Of a stretch of DNA of 64,000 bases, positions 1 to 9,504 are shown one piece after another (the first letter of the stretch is position 1; every line of letters begins with the position of its first letter). A model generated the notes under the pieces. It saw only the letters and a program-made list of their open reading frames with translations, had not been told where the DNA came from and did no database searches. The stretch is from CAISKJ01 sp046351555. Its GTDB lineage: Bacteria > Myxococcota_A > Polyangia > Polyangiales > Ga0077539. The translations under genes were made by a program, and so were the position numbers. Location of the stretch: NCBI GenBank assembly GCA_046351555.1, contig JAXLYI010000007.1, positions 370,056-434,055 on the forward strand, written 5' to 3'.

Positions 1-1769
1 AGCGCCGCGTCGCGCTCAAGGTGCTGCACGAGCACGTGCTCTCCACCCCCGACGCGTCCACCCGCTTCCAGCGCGAGATCATGGCGGCCGCGCAGGTGGA
101 GCACCCCCACGTGGTGCAGGTGTTCGACGGCGGCGTGCTCGGCGAGCGGGGCTTTCTGGCGATGGAGTTCCTCGAGGGGGAGACGCTGGCCGAGCGGCTG
201 AAGCGCGACGGGCACCTGCGGGTGGAGGAGGCGATGGACGTGCTCCTCCCGATCGCGTCGGCCCTCGACGCGGTGCACGAGGCCGGCATCGTCCACCGCG
301 ACATCAAGCCCGGCAACATCTTCCTCGCGACCCACGTCACGGGCGCGCCCTCGCCGCGCCTCGTCGACTTCGGCATCGCCAAGCTCGTCTCCGACGAGCT
401 CGACCTCACGCAGACCCACTCCTGGCTCGGCACGCCCTTCTACATGTCGCCCGAGCAGGTGCGGCAGTCGAAGAGCATCGACGCCCGCGCCGACCAGTGG
501 TCGCTCGGGGTGGTTCTCTACGAGGCCCTCACCGGCGAGAAGCCCTTCCGCAGCGAGGTGCTGCTCGACCTGCTCGAGGCGATCACCGAGCGCGACCCGA
601 AGCCGCCCACCGCCGTGCAGCCGTCGATCCCGAAGGGGCTCGAGTCCGTCCTCGCGAAGATGATGGAGCGCGACCCGGTGCGCCGCTACGCCTCCATGCG
701 CGCGGTCGGCGCCGCCCTCTGGCCCTTCGCCAGCCCGCGCACCCGCGCCCTCTGGGCGAAGCACTACGGCCGCGAGAACGACCCCGCCGCGAAGCTCGAC
801 GACGTGATCGAGGCGCGCGACTCGGGCTTCCTCGGCGACGCGACCTCGCTCGGCAAGACCACCGTCCGCGCCGGCGACGAGACCACCCTCGGCAAGACCA
901 CCGTCCGCAAGAGCGCCCCTGACGCGCCCGACCCTGCGCCCGCGCGCGGCGTCGCGTGGTCGCAAGTGGCGGCGGGGGCTGCGGCGGGGGTGCTGGCGAT
1001 GTTCCTCGGGCAGCGCGTGGTGGGGGCGCCCGCGGCCGCGCCGGAGGCTGCCGTGCACGACACGTCCACCACCGCGCCGCACGTGCCGGTGCCCGAGCCC
1101 GTGGTCACCCCGCCGCCGACGCCCGACGTCGCCGCGCCGCCGCCCGCGGACGCCGCGCCCGCCGCGGCCGCGCTGCCGGCGCCCGCCACGCATGACGCGT
1201 CCACCACTGCGCCCGTCGCCGTCGCGCACGCGTCGCCCAACGCGGGCGCCTCCGCCGCGTCTGCGCCCGCGGCCCCGCCCGCCGTGCGGGGCGCCCCCTA
1301 CTGCGACGACGACCCGGCCTGGCGCGAGGGCTGCGCGGCGCTCCAGCGGGGCGATCGAACCGCGGCGGCGCGCGCCTTCCAGGCGATCCGCGGGCCGCGC
1401 GCGCTCGTGGCCCTCGCGCACCTGCACCGGCAGTCGGGCCGCCTCGTCGACGCGGAGGAGAAGCTCGCGCAGGCGCTCCGCGACGGCGGCGACCCGTGGA
1501 TGGCCGCGCACACGTCCTTCACCAACGGGCTGCTCAACGACGTGCAGGGTCGGCTCGGCTCGGTGGCGATCTCCTGCGCCAACGGCGAGGTCGCGATCGG
1601 CCCCGAGGGCGCCGCGCGGCGCTACACGCTACCGCGCAGCGAGTCCGTCCGCTCGCCGACGGGCCACGTGCAGGTGGTCATCACCCACAACGGGATCTCC
1701 TTCCAACAGTACGTCGACGTCGCCGCCGGGCAGACCGCGCGCGTCACCACCTGCGGCGCCGGGGGCTGA
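1..1769 (+). CDS. Ser/Thr protein kinase with C-terminal extracytoplasmic region (5' truncated)
   Basis: A Hanks-type (PknB-like) kinase whose N-terminus lies before the window. The frame is open from base 3 and begins inside the VALK motif (invariant Lys codon at 18-20), so the GTG at 21 is not the real start. The catalytic HRDIKPGN loop is near 292-316, DFG near 367-375 and the TPFYMSPEQ activation segment near 433-460. A single hydrophobic span encoded near 955-1020 is followed by a long Ala/Pro-rich linker and a C-terminal region of about 150 residues with TPR-like helices and two Cys pairs. It is probably a membrane-anchored kinase that senses something outside the cytoplasm; the ligand is unknown. 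The Cys-rich lipoprotein gene follows 112 bp downstream. Confidence 0.93.
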   Translation, partial: RRVALKVLHEHVLSTPDASTRFQREIMAAAQVEHPHVVQVFDGGVLGERGFLAMEFLEGETLAERLKRDGHLRVEEAMDVLLPIASALDAVHEAGIVHRDIKPGNIFLATHVTGAPSPRLVDFGIAKLVSDELDLTQTHSWLGTPFYMSPEQVRQSKSIDARADQWSLGVVLYEALTGEKPFRSEVLLDLLEAITERDPKPPTAVQPSIPKGLESVLAKMMERDPVRRYASMRAVGAALWPFASPRTRALWAKHYGRENDPAAKLDDVIEARDSGFLGDATSLGKTTVRAGDETTLGKTTVRKSAPDAPDPAPARGVAWSQVAAGAAAGVLAMFLGQRVVGAPAAAPEAAVHDTSTTAPHVPVPEPVVTPPPTPDVAAPPPADAAPAAAALPAPATHDASTTAPVAVAHASPNAGASAASAPAAPPAVRGAPYCDDDPAWREGCAALQRGDRTAAARAFQAIRGPRALVALAHLHRQSGRLVDAEEKLAQALRDGGDPWMAAHTSFTNGLLNDVQGRLGSVAISCANGEVAIGPEGAARRYTLPRSESVRSPTGHVQVVITHNGISFQQYVDVAAGQTARVTTCGAGG

Positions 1770-1870
1770 GCGCCGCGCGCCGCGCCCGCTGATTCTGTCT
1801 TCGAAGCCGCCGAACCCTTCCGCCGCGCGGTGCCTTCGTGCTTCCATCCCGCGCGAGGGTCTTCGCGTGC

Positions 1871-1876
1871 AGGAGG
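1871..1876 (+). promoter_or_regulatory. Strong Shine-Dalgarno site fixing the start of the Cys-rich lipoprotein
   Basis: AGGAGG lies 5 bases before the ATG at 1882. The reading frame is open much further upstream, but only this start gives a signal peptide with a lipobox. Confidence 0.75.
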
Positions 1877-1881
1877 CGTCC

Positions 1882-3951
1882 ATGATGCGATCGTTGCGGT
1901 GGCTGTGGCCCGCGCTGTTCTGCGCGGCCTGCGCGCTCCACCACCCCGCCGGGGGGAGCCCCGACGCGGCGAAGGCGCCCGACGACGGCCCCGCGCTCGA
2001 CCTCGCGCTGCCCGACGTGCCGCCCGACGAGCCGCCGCCCGACGCGTTCGACGCCGCGCCCCCGCCCGACGTCGCGCCCGACGAGCTCACGCCCGACGTG
2101 CCGCCCGACGAGCCCGCGCCCGACGTCCCCGCCGACGAGCCCGCCTGTCCCACGGGGCAGGAGCGCTGCGCCGGCCGGTGCGTCGACCTCCAGGCCGACC
2201 CGGCGAACTGCGGCGCCTGCAGCGTGACGTGCGCTGCCGGCGCGATGGCCGCCGCGTCGTGCGAGAGCGGCCGCTGCGCGCTCCGCTGCGAGGCGGGCTT
2301 CGGCGACTGCGACGGCAACCCCGCCAACGGCTGCGAGGCGCCGCTCACCGCCGCGGCCAACTGCGGCACTTGCGGCAACGCCTGCCCGTCCCGCCCCGAG
2401 AGCACGCCCGCCTGCGCCGGCGGCGCCTGCGCGCTCGCGTGCAACGCGGGGCGCGCGGACTGCGACGGCCTCGACGCCAACGGCTGCGAGGTCGACGTCC
2501 GCAGCAACCCCTCCCACTGCGGCGCGTGCAACCGCCCCTGCGGCGCGGGCCAGGCATGCGTGGCGGGCGTCTGCATGTCCACCTGCCCGCCGCCGCGGAT
2601 GACGTGCAGCGACGCCTGCGTCGACCTGCAGACCGACGCGGCGAACTGCGGCGGCTGCGCCAACCGCTGCCTCGTGGGCCAGGTGTGCGCCGCGGGCTCG
2701 TGCGGGTGCACGCCCGGCCTCTCGCTCTGCACCACCGCCTGCGTCAACACGCAGACCGACGCGCAGCACTGCGGCGCGTGCGGGGTCGTGTGTCCGATGG
2801 GGCAGGGCTGCTTCGGCGGCGCGTGCCGCTGCCCGACGGGGCAGACGTACTGCGCCGGCCGCTGCGTGAGCACCTCGACCAGCACCCTGCACTGCGGCAT
2901 GTGCAACCGAGCGTGCTTCACGGGGCAGTCATGCGTCGGCGGCACCTGCGTGTGCCCGACGGGCCAGACGCTCTGCGGCGCCCGCTGCGTGAGCCTCCAG
3001 TCCGACGTCGGCAACTGCGGCGCGTGCGGGATGGCCTGCGCGGCGGGGGCCTCGTGCGCGATGGGGCGCTGCGCCTGCCCGGCGGGCCAGGCGGTGTGCG
3101 CCGGCCGCTGCGTCGCCACGCAGACCGACAACAGCAACTGCGGCGCCTGCGCGACCGTGTGCATGAACGGCACCACCTGCCAGATGGGCGCGTGCCGCTG
3201 CCCGACGGGGCAGACGATGTGCGGCGGCCGCTGCGTGAACACGGCGACCGACGGCGCCAACTGCGGCGCGTGCGGCGTGGCCTGCGTCGGCGGCCAGACC
3301 TGCCAGACGGGCGCGTGCCGCTGCCCGACGGGGCAGATGATGTGCGGCGCCACCTGCGTCAACCTCCAGGCCGACGGGATGAACTGCGGCGCCTGCGGGA
3401 CGGTGTGCATGGGCGGCAACACGTGCCAGACGGGCATGTGCCGCTGCCCCACCGGGACGACGGGCTGCGCCGGCGTCTGCGTCAACCTGCAGACCGACGC
3501 GACGAACTGCGGGATGTGCTCGCGCGCGTGCACGGTGACGGGTCAGACCTGCCAGACGGGCATGTGCCGCTGCGGGGCGGGCCTGACGATGTGCGGCCCG
3601 GCCTGCGCCAACCTGCAGACCGACGCGATGAACTGCGGGATGTGCGGCCGCCCCTGCACCGGCGGCACGACGTGCCAGTCGGGCATGTGCCGGTGCACGA
3701 TGGGGCAGATGTTCTGCGCGGGGGCGTGCGTCGATACGTCGACCAGCACCATGCACTGCGGCGGGTGCAACCGGCCGTGCACGGCGACGGGTCAGACGTG
3801 CAGCGGCGGGACGTGCGCGTGCCCGATGGGGCAGCGCGTCTGCGGCAGCCGCTGCGTGAACACGCAGACGGACAACGCCAACTGCGGCGGTTGCGGCACG
3901 CAGTGCATGGGCGGGCGGACGTGCCAGATGGGGATGTGCCGCAACCCTTGA
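1882..3951 (+). CDS. Cys-rich tandem-repeat lipoprotein
   Basis: A 689-residue predicted surface lipoprotein. The N-terminus has a hydrophobic segment ending in a CAAC-type lipobox, then an Asp/Pro/Ala-rich linker of about 80 residues. The rest is about 15 Cys-rich modules of roughly 39 residues built around CPTGQ-x2-C-x-G-x-CV-N-x-QTD-x2-NCG-x-CG-x2-C. Modules 2 and 3 diverge and carry CDG-x2-ANGCE. Such lipoproteins with disulfide-rich modules are common in Myxococcota, but their role is not established. The last modules are close to identical in DNA as well as protein, which suggests recent expansion by recombination. A 6-bp stem around the stop codon (3938-3957) has no T-tract and is not a convincing terminator. 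Confidence 0.88.
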   Translation: MMRSLRWLWPALFCAACALHHPAGGSPDAAKAPDDGPALDLALPDVPPDEPPPDAFDAAPPPDVAPDELTPDVPPDEPAPDVPADEPACPTGQERCAGRCVDLQADPANCGACSVTCAAGAMAAASCESGRCALRCEAGFGDCDGNPANGCEAPLTAAANCGTCGNACPSRPESTPACAGGACALACNAGRADCDGLDANGCEVDVRSNPSHCGACNRPCGAGQACVAGVCMSTCPPPRMTCSDACVDLQTDAANCGGCANRCLVGQVCAAGSCGCTPGLSLCTTACVNTQTDAQHCGACGVVCPMGQGCFGGACRCPTGQTYCAGRCVSTSTSTLHCGMCNRACFTGQSCVGGTCVCPTGQTLCGARCVSLQSDVGNCGACGMACAAGASCAMGRCACPAGQAVCAGRCVATQTDNSNCGACATVCMNGTTCQMGACRCPTGQTMCGGRCVNTATDGANCGACGVACVGGQTCQTGACRCPTGQMMCGATCVNLQADGMNCGACGTVCMGGNTCQTGMCRCPTGTTGCAGVCVNLQTDATNCGMCSRACTVTGQTCQTGMCRCGAGLTMCGPACANLQTDAMNCGMCGRPCTGGTTCQSGMCRCTMGQMFCAGACVDTSTSTMHCGGCNRPCTATGQTCSGGTCACPMGQRVCGSRCVNTQTDNANCGGCGTQCMGGRTCQMGMCRNP
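2149..3945 (+). repeat. In-frame tandem repeat array encoding Cys-rich modules
   Basis: Units of about 117-120 bp are repeated throughout the 3' four-fifths of the lipoprotein gene. Segments such as ccgacggggcag and tgcggcgcgtgcgg recur many times. Period and phase match the protein module, so this is coding repetition and not a CRISPR array. Confidence 0.85.
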
Positions 3952-3964
3952 TGCGGCCGCGTGC

Positions 3965-4093
3965 CTAGCGCTTGCGCGCCTCCTGCTTGCGGCGAACCTC
4001 TTCGCGGACGGCCTTCGCGCCCATCATGTACCCGACGAACATCCCGACGAGGAACACCCCCGGGATGAACACCACGTGCTCGACGGTGGGCAT
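3965..4093 (-). CDS. Small single-pass membrane protein downstream of ccmD
   Basis: A 42-residue ORF whose ATG overlaps the TGA of the CcmD-like gene by one base (TGATG), implying translational coupling. It begins MPTVEHVVFIPG, has one hydrophobic helix of about 18 residues with GxxxG-like spacing (GMFVGYMMG), and ends in a Lys/Arg-rich amphipathic tail. It is too short to recognise by motif. Position and topology suggest an accessory of the haem-delivery complex encoded upstream. This is inferred from context only. Confidence 0.6.
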   Translation of the reverse strand: MPTVEHVVFIPGVFLVGMFVGYMMGAKAVREEVRRKQEARKR

Positions 4094-4389
4094 CAGCCCT
4101 CGCCCTTCGGCGCGCGCCGCGCGAGGTCGTCCTCGAGACGTCGCAGGTCGTCTTCGAGCTTCGCCGCGCGCCGCGCCACCGAGGCCACGTAGCCCCCGAT
4201 GAGCACGAGCGCCGCGGTGTAGGCGCCCACCAGGAGCCGGCCGCCCGGCACCCGCTCGCGCGCCGCGTCGCCGAGGCCGGGGCGGAAGCCCATCGACCGC
4301 TCGTCGCCCGGGGCGGGGCTCTGCTGCGCCGAGGCCGCCATCGGCGCGAGCGCGAGCGCCGCCGCCAGGAACATCCCACCGACCTTCAT
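4093..4389 (-). CDS. ccmD: CcmD-family cytochrome c biogenesis protein
   Basis: A 98-residue protein with a cleavable-looking signal segment ending ASAQQ, then a short linker, one membrane helix (LLVGAYTAALVLIGGYV) and a charged coiled coil with the LEDDLRRLEDDLARR pattern. The Y-x2-RxxxLexxLrxLe layout after a single helix is typical of the CcmD family, which stabilises haem-loaded CcmE with CcmC/CcmA/CcmB. The N-terminal signal segment is longer than in the E. coli protein. The start ATG overlaps the ccmC stop by four bases (ATGA), so the two genes are coupled. Confidence 0.75.
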   Translation of the reverse strand: MKVGGMFLAAALALAPMAASAQQSPAPGDERSMGFRPGLGDAARERVPGGRLLVGAYTAALVLIGGYVASVARRAAKLEDDLRRLEDDLARRAPKGEG

Positions 4390-5084
4390 ACCGCCTCCTC
4401 GTCGAGCAGACCCAGCGACACCGCCTCGGTGCGAAGCTCCGCCAGCCGCGCCTCGCCGAGCGCCACGCGCGCCCGCAGGAAGAGCAGCGCCGCCGCCATC
4501 ACGGTGAAGGCCGTGAAGCTGAGCGCGAGCGTCTTCCCCATCTCCGGCGCGAGGCCGCCGCCGCGCGACGTGATCACCGTCGGGTGCTGGCCGCGCCAGA
4601 GCTGGACGCTGTAGTGGATCACCGGCATCACGCAGGCCCCCATCACCGCCAGGGCCGCGGAGAACTTCCGCTCCGCCTCGCCCGCGGCGTTGGTGTGGAG
4701 CACGAGGTACGCGACGAAGATCAGCGTGCCGAGGAGCGTGGTGGTGAGCCGCGGGTCCCAGGCCCAGTACGCGCCCCAGGCCTTGCGCGCCCAGAGCGGC
4801 CCGGTGATGAGCACCACGCTGGAGAACACCACGGCCATCTCCGCGCCGGCCTGCGCGAGGGCGTCCCAGCCCGGCGTGCGCTGCGCGAGGTACCCGATGG
4901 AGCCGAGCACGCAGGCCCCGACGCCGATGTACATCACGTACGCGCTCGGGACGTGGAAGTAGAAGATCTTCTGCGTGAGCCCCCCGGCGGCGTCCTGGGC
5001 CACCGGCGCCCAGTCGAGCGCCGTCCACAGTGCCGCGGCCATGAGGGCGAACGCGAGGCCCGAAATCGCTGGCATCCAACGCAT
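4386..5084 (-). CDS. ccmC: Haem exporter/transfer protein CcmC
   Basis: A 232-residue polytopic membrane protein with about six hydrophobic spans. It contains the tryptophan-rich haem-handling signature of the family (WGAYWAWDPRLT) and the two flanking periplasmic His sites (FHVPSAY near residue 44 and IHYSVQLWRGQHP near 160). CcmC ligates haem through these and delivers it to CcmE in System I cytochrome c maturation. It is the first gene of a three-gene overlapping operon with ccmD and a 42-aa membrane ORF. ccmA, ccmB and ccmE are not in the window, so the system is split in this genome. A sigma70-like promoter candidate lies just upstream. Confidence 0.92.
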   Translation of the reverse strand: MRWMPAISGLAFALMAAALWTALDWAPVAQDAAGGLTQKIFYFHVPSAYVMYIGVGACVLGSIGYLAQRTPGWDALAQAGAEMAVVFSSVVLITGPLWARKAWGAYWAWDPRLTTTLLGTLIFVAYLVLHTNAAGEAERKFSAALAVMGACVMPVIHYSVQLWRGQHPTVITSRGGGLAPEMGKTLALSFTAFTVMAAALLFLRARVALGEARLAELRTEAVSLGLLDEEAV

Positions 5085-5093
5085 CGCGCGGCG

Positions 5094-5122
5094 ACCCTAG
5101 ATCCCCCCCCCGACGTTTTCAA
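5094..5122 (-). promoter_or_regulatory. Candidate sigma70-type promoter of ccmC
   Basis: On the minus strand TTGAAA (5122-5117) and TAGGGT (5099-5094) are separated by 17 bp. Transcription would start about three bases before the ccmC ATG, and no Shine-Dalgarno site is visible, so the mRNA may be leaderless. Confidence 0.35.
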
Positions 5123-5152
5123 CCTTCCCCTGCCCGAAGCCGCCCACCCGCC

Positions 5153-6304
5153 ATGCCCGTCGTCACCGTCGAACCCCTCGAAGACCGCTGGGAGCGCTGC
5201 CTCGCCGACGCCCTCGGCCGCCGCGTCGACCCCAAGGCCCTCGCCGTCATGGTCGCCCGCCAGTCGGCCCGCTACCGCGGCGAGGACGTCCCCCTCGCGC
5301 ACGGTGACGGCCTCGCCGCGCGGACGCTGTTCTGGTTTCCGCGCGACCTCGGGAAGGTGGCGCTGCCGGTGTCCGAGCTGCTCGCCGCCGGGGCCCTGCC
5401 CGCGCGCCCCCTGCGCGTGCTCGACCTCGGCGCCGGCGTCGGGGCCACCTCCCTCGGCGTCGTCCGTACGCTCCGCGGCGCCCGCGAGGTCGCCCACGTC
5501 ACCGCCGTCGACAACGACCCGCAGGCCCTCGCGCTGCTCCGCCGCGTGGCCGACGGCGCCGCGCGCGAGGGGCTCCTGCCCGCGCCGGGCGAGCTCGTGA
5601 CGGAGGTGCGCGACCTCGCCGACCCCGCCTGGGGCCGCGGGTTCGGCCGCTTCGACCTCGTCACCGTCGGCCTCTCGCTCGTCGAGGTGACCCGCGACGA
5701 AGCCGAACGCGCGCAGCGCCTCGCCGCGCTCCTCGCCGGTGCCCTCGAGCACGTCGCCGACGACGGCGCCCTCGTCGTGATCGAGCCCGCCACGCGCCCC
5801 GAGGCCCGCGCGCTCCAAGGGGCCCGCGACCTGCTCGTCGGCCGCGGCGTCACCGTGTTCGCGCCCTGCCCGCACGCGCGCGCCTGCCCGATGCTCATCG
5901 ACCCGCGCGACTGGTGCCACGAGGACCTCCCCGACGTTTCCCTGCCCGCGTGGCTCGTCCCCGTCGCGCGCGCCGCGGGGCTCCGCTGGGAGGGCCTCAC
6001 CTTCGCGTACCTCACGCTCCGCCGCGACGGGCGCACGCTCGCCGCGTCCGTCGTTCGCCCCGGCCGCCGCGCGCTCCGGCTCCTCTCCCCGCCCATCGCC
6101 ACCAAGGGGAAGACGGAGGTCGTCGCGTGCGGCGACGTCCCCAACGAGACCGCCTCCGTGCGCCTCATGGAGCTCGCCCGCGAGGCGAAGGGCGCGGCTC
6201 GTACGCTCGCCGACCGCGCCCGCGGCGAGCTGATCGCCGTCGACGACGAGGCCGTCTCCTCCCCCGGGAAGACCGCGCGGCTCAGCCCCGCGCGCTGGGA
6301 CGCG

Positions 6305-6310
<6 letters not shown>
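5153..6310 (+). CDS. Rsm22-family (METTL17-like) ribosomal small-subunit methyltransferase-like protein
   Basis: A 385-residue protein with a class I SAM-binding core near residues 85-180; motif I reads RVLDLGAGVGATS. It continues into the Rsm22 hallmark: a cysteine-rich region with PCPHARACPM followed by DWCHEDLP. Rsm22/METTL17 proteins act on the small ribosomal subunit, and the eukaryotic members bind an iron-sulfur cluster through comparable cysteines. Catalytic activity is debated in the family. The gene is divergent from ccmC, and its last six bases overlap the convergent kinase gene. Confidence 0.82.
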
Positions 6311-8296
<1,986 letters not shown>

Positions 8297-8369
8297 CGGG
8301 CCGGCGCGCTCCCCCACGGGGAATCGCCCTCACTCATAGGTATCTCGGTTTCGCACGTGGCACAAGGCG

Positions 8370-9458
8370 TCAACGCGCGGGGCGCGGTGTAGGGCGGTGG
8401 GGTACACCCGGCGGTGAGCCCGGTGACGAACCCGGGCCCCCGAGCGACGCAGCGCGCGCGGCGGCCCGCTCGGCCAGCGGCGTCCCGGCCCCGAGCGTCG
8501 CGGCCTCGCGGAACTCCGCGGCGGCCTCGTTCCGTCGACCGGCCTCCGCGAGCATCAGGCCGTGGACGTAGCGCAGCGGGGCCTCGCGCGGCGCCGCGGC
8601 GATCGCCTCGCGCATGCGCTGCTCGGCGAGCGCGCGGTCGCCCGCCACCTGGAGCGCCTGCGCGAGCTCGCCGAGGATCGTCGCCGACGGCGCGCCCATC
8701 GCCCGCGCCTGCTCGAGCGCCACCGCCGCGGCGCGCGCCTCGCCCACCTGCCGCAGCGCGGGGCCAGCGGCCGCGAGCACGTCGCGCCGGTCGCGCCCGC
8801 GTCGCGTCGCCTCCGTCAGCGCCCGCACCGCCCGCGCCCGCTGCGCCGGCGTGCGCTCGGGCAGCGACGCGAGCGCGATCCCGAGGTTGAGCGGGGGCAG
8901 CGGGTCGTCCGGGAGCTCCTGCGCGGCCCGCTCGTACTCGCGCAGCGCGCGCTCGGTCTGCCCCTGGTCTTCGAGGCAGAGCGCGAGCGTGTAGCGCGCC
9001 TCGCCGAGCGAGGGCCGGAGCTGGAGCGCGCGCTCGAGCGACGTCACCGCGTCGGGCAGGCGCCCCGCGTCGCGCAGCACCGCGCCGAGCTGCGCGTGCG
9101 CCTCGGCCATCGTCGGCGCGAGCGTCGTGGCCTCGCGGAAGAGCCGCTCCGCGTCGCCCGCGCGCCCCGCGGCCCGCGCCACCTCGCCGAGGTAGAACAC
9201 CGGCCGCGCGTCGCGCGGGTCGAGCCGGTGGGCCTCTTCGAAGCGCCGCGCCGCCTGCTCCGCCTGCCCCTGCCGCAGCAGCCGCTCGCCCTCGCTGAAG
9301 GCGCGCTCGGCCGGCGTCGGCGCGCCGCCGTTCGCGCCGCCGTTCGCGCCGCCGCCGAGCCGCCCCGGGATGGGGATCGGGAGCCGGCGCGGCTGCGCGG
9401 ACGGAGCGGCGGGGAGGGCGAGGAGCGCGAGCGCGAGCGCCGCGGGGGTGGGCTTCAT
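8370..9458 (-). CDS. Secreted/periplasmic TPR-repeat protein
   Basis: A 362-residue protein with a signal peptide ending near PSAQP, a Gly/Asn/Pro linker, then about seven TPR units. The units show the typical W/L-G-Y-A-x-P spacing, for example ARPVFYLGEVARAAGRAGDA, LGAVLRDAGRLPDA and ARYTLALCLEDQG. TPRs mediate protein-protein contacts; no enzyme domain is visible. An ATG 12 bases upstream (9470) is an alternative start, but 9458 places the signal sequence at the N-terminus. The 3' end lies 73 bp from the kinase start. Confidence 0.82.
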   Translation of the reverse strand: MKPTPAALALALLALPAAPSAQPRRLPIPIPGRLGGGANGGANGGAPTPAERAFSEGERLLRQGQAEQAARRFEEAHRLDPRDARPVFYLGEVARAAGRAGDAERLFREATTLAPTMAEAHAQLGAVLRDAGRLPDAVTSLERALQLRPSLGEARYTLALCLEDQGQTERALREYERAAQELPDDPLPPLNLGIALASLPERTPAQRARAVRALTEATRRGRDRRDVLAAAGPALRQVGEARAAAVALEQARAMGAPSATILGELAQALQVAGDRALAEQRMREAIAAAPREAPLRYVHGLMLAEAGRRNEAAAEFREAATLGAGTPLAERAAARAASLGGPGSSPGSPPGVPHRPTPRPAR

Positions 9459-9504
9459 GCGCGCGACCATACCATCGCGCGCGGCGGGTGACGGGAGGCG
9501 GGTC

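Noticed and set aside
2149..3945. Regular repeats resembling a CRISPR array
   Set aside because: The period is about 117 bp, repeats are in phase with a Cys-rich protein module, and there are no short identical repeats with unique spacers.
3938..3957. 6-bp stem around the stop codon of the Cys-rich lipoprotein as a terminator
   Set aside because: The stem is short with no T-tract on either strand, so it could be chance in GC-rich sequence.
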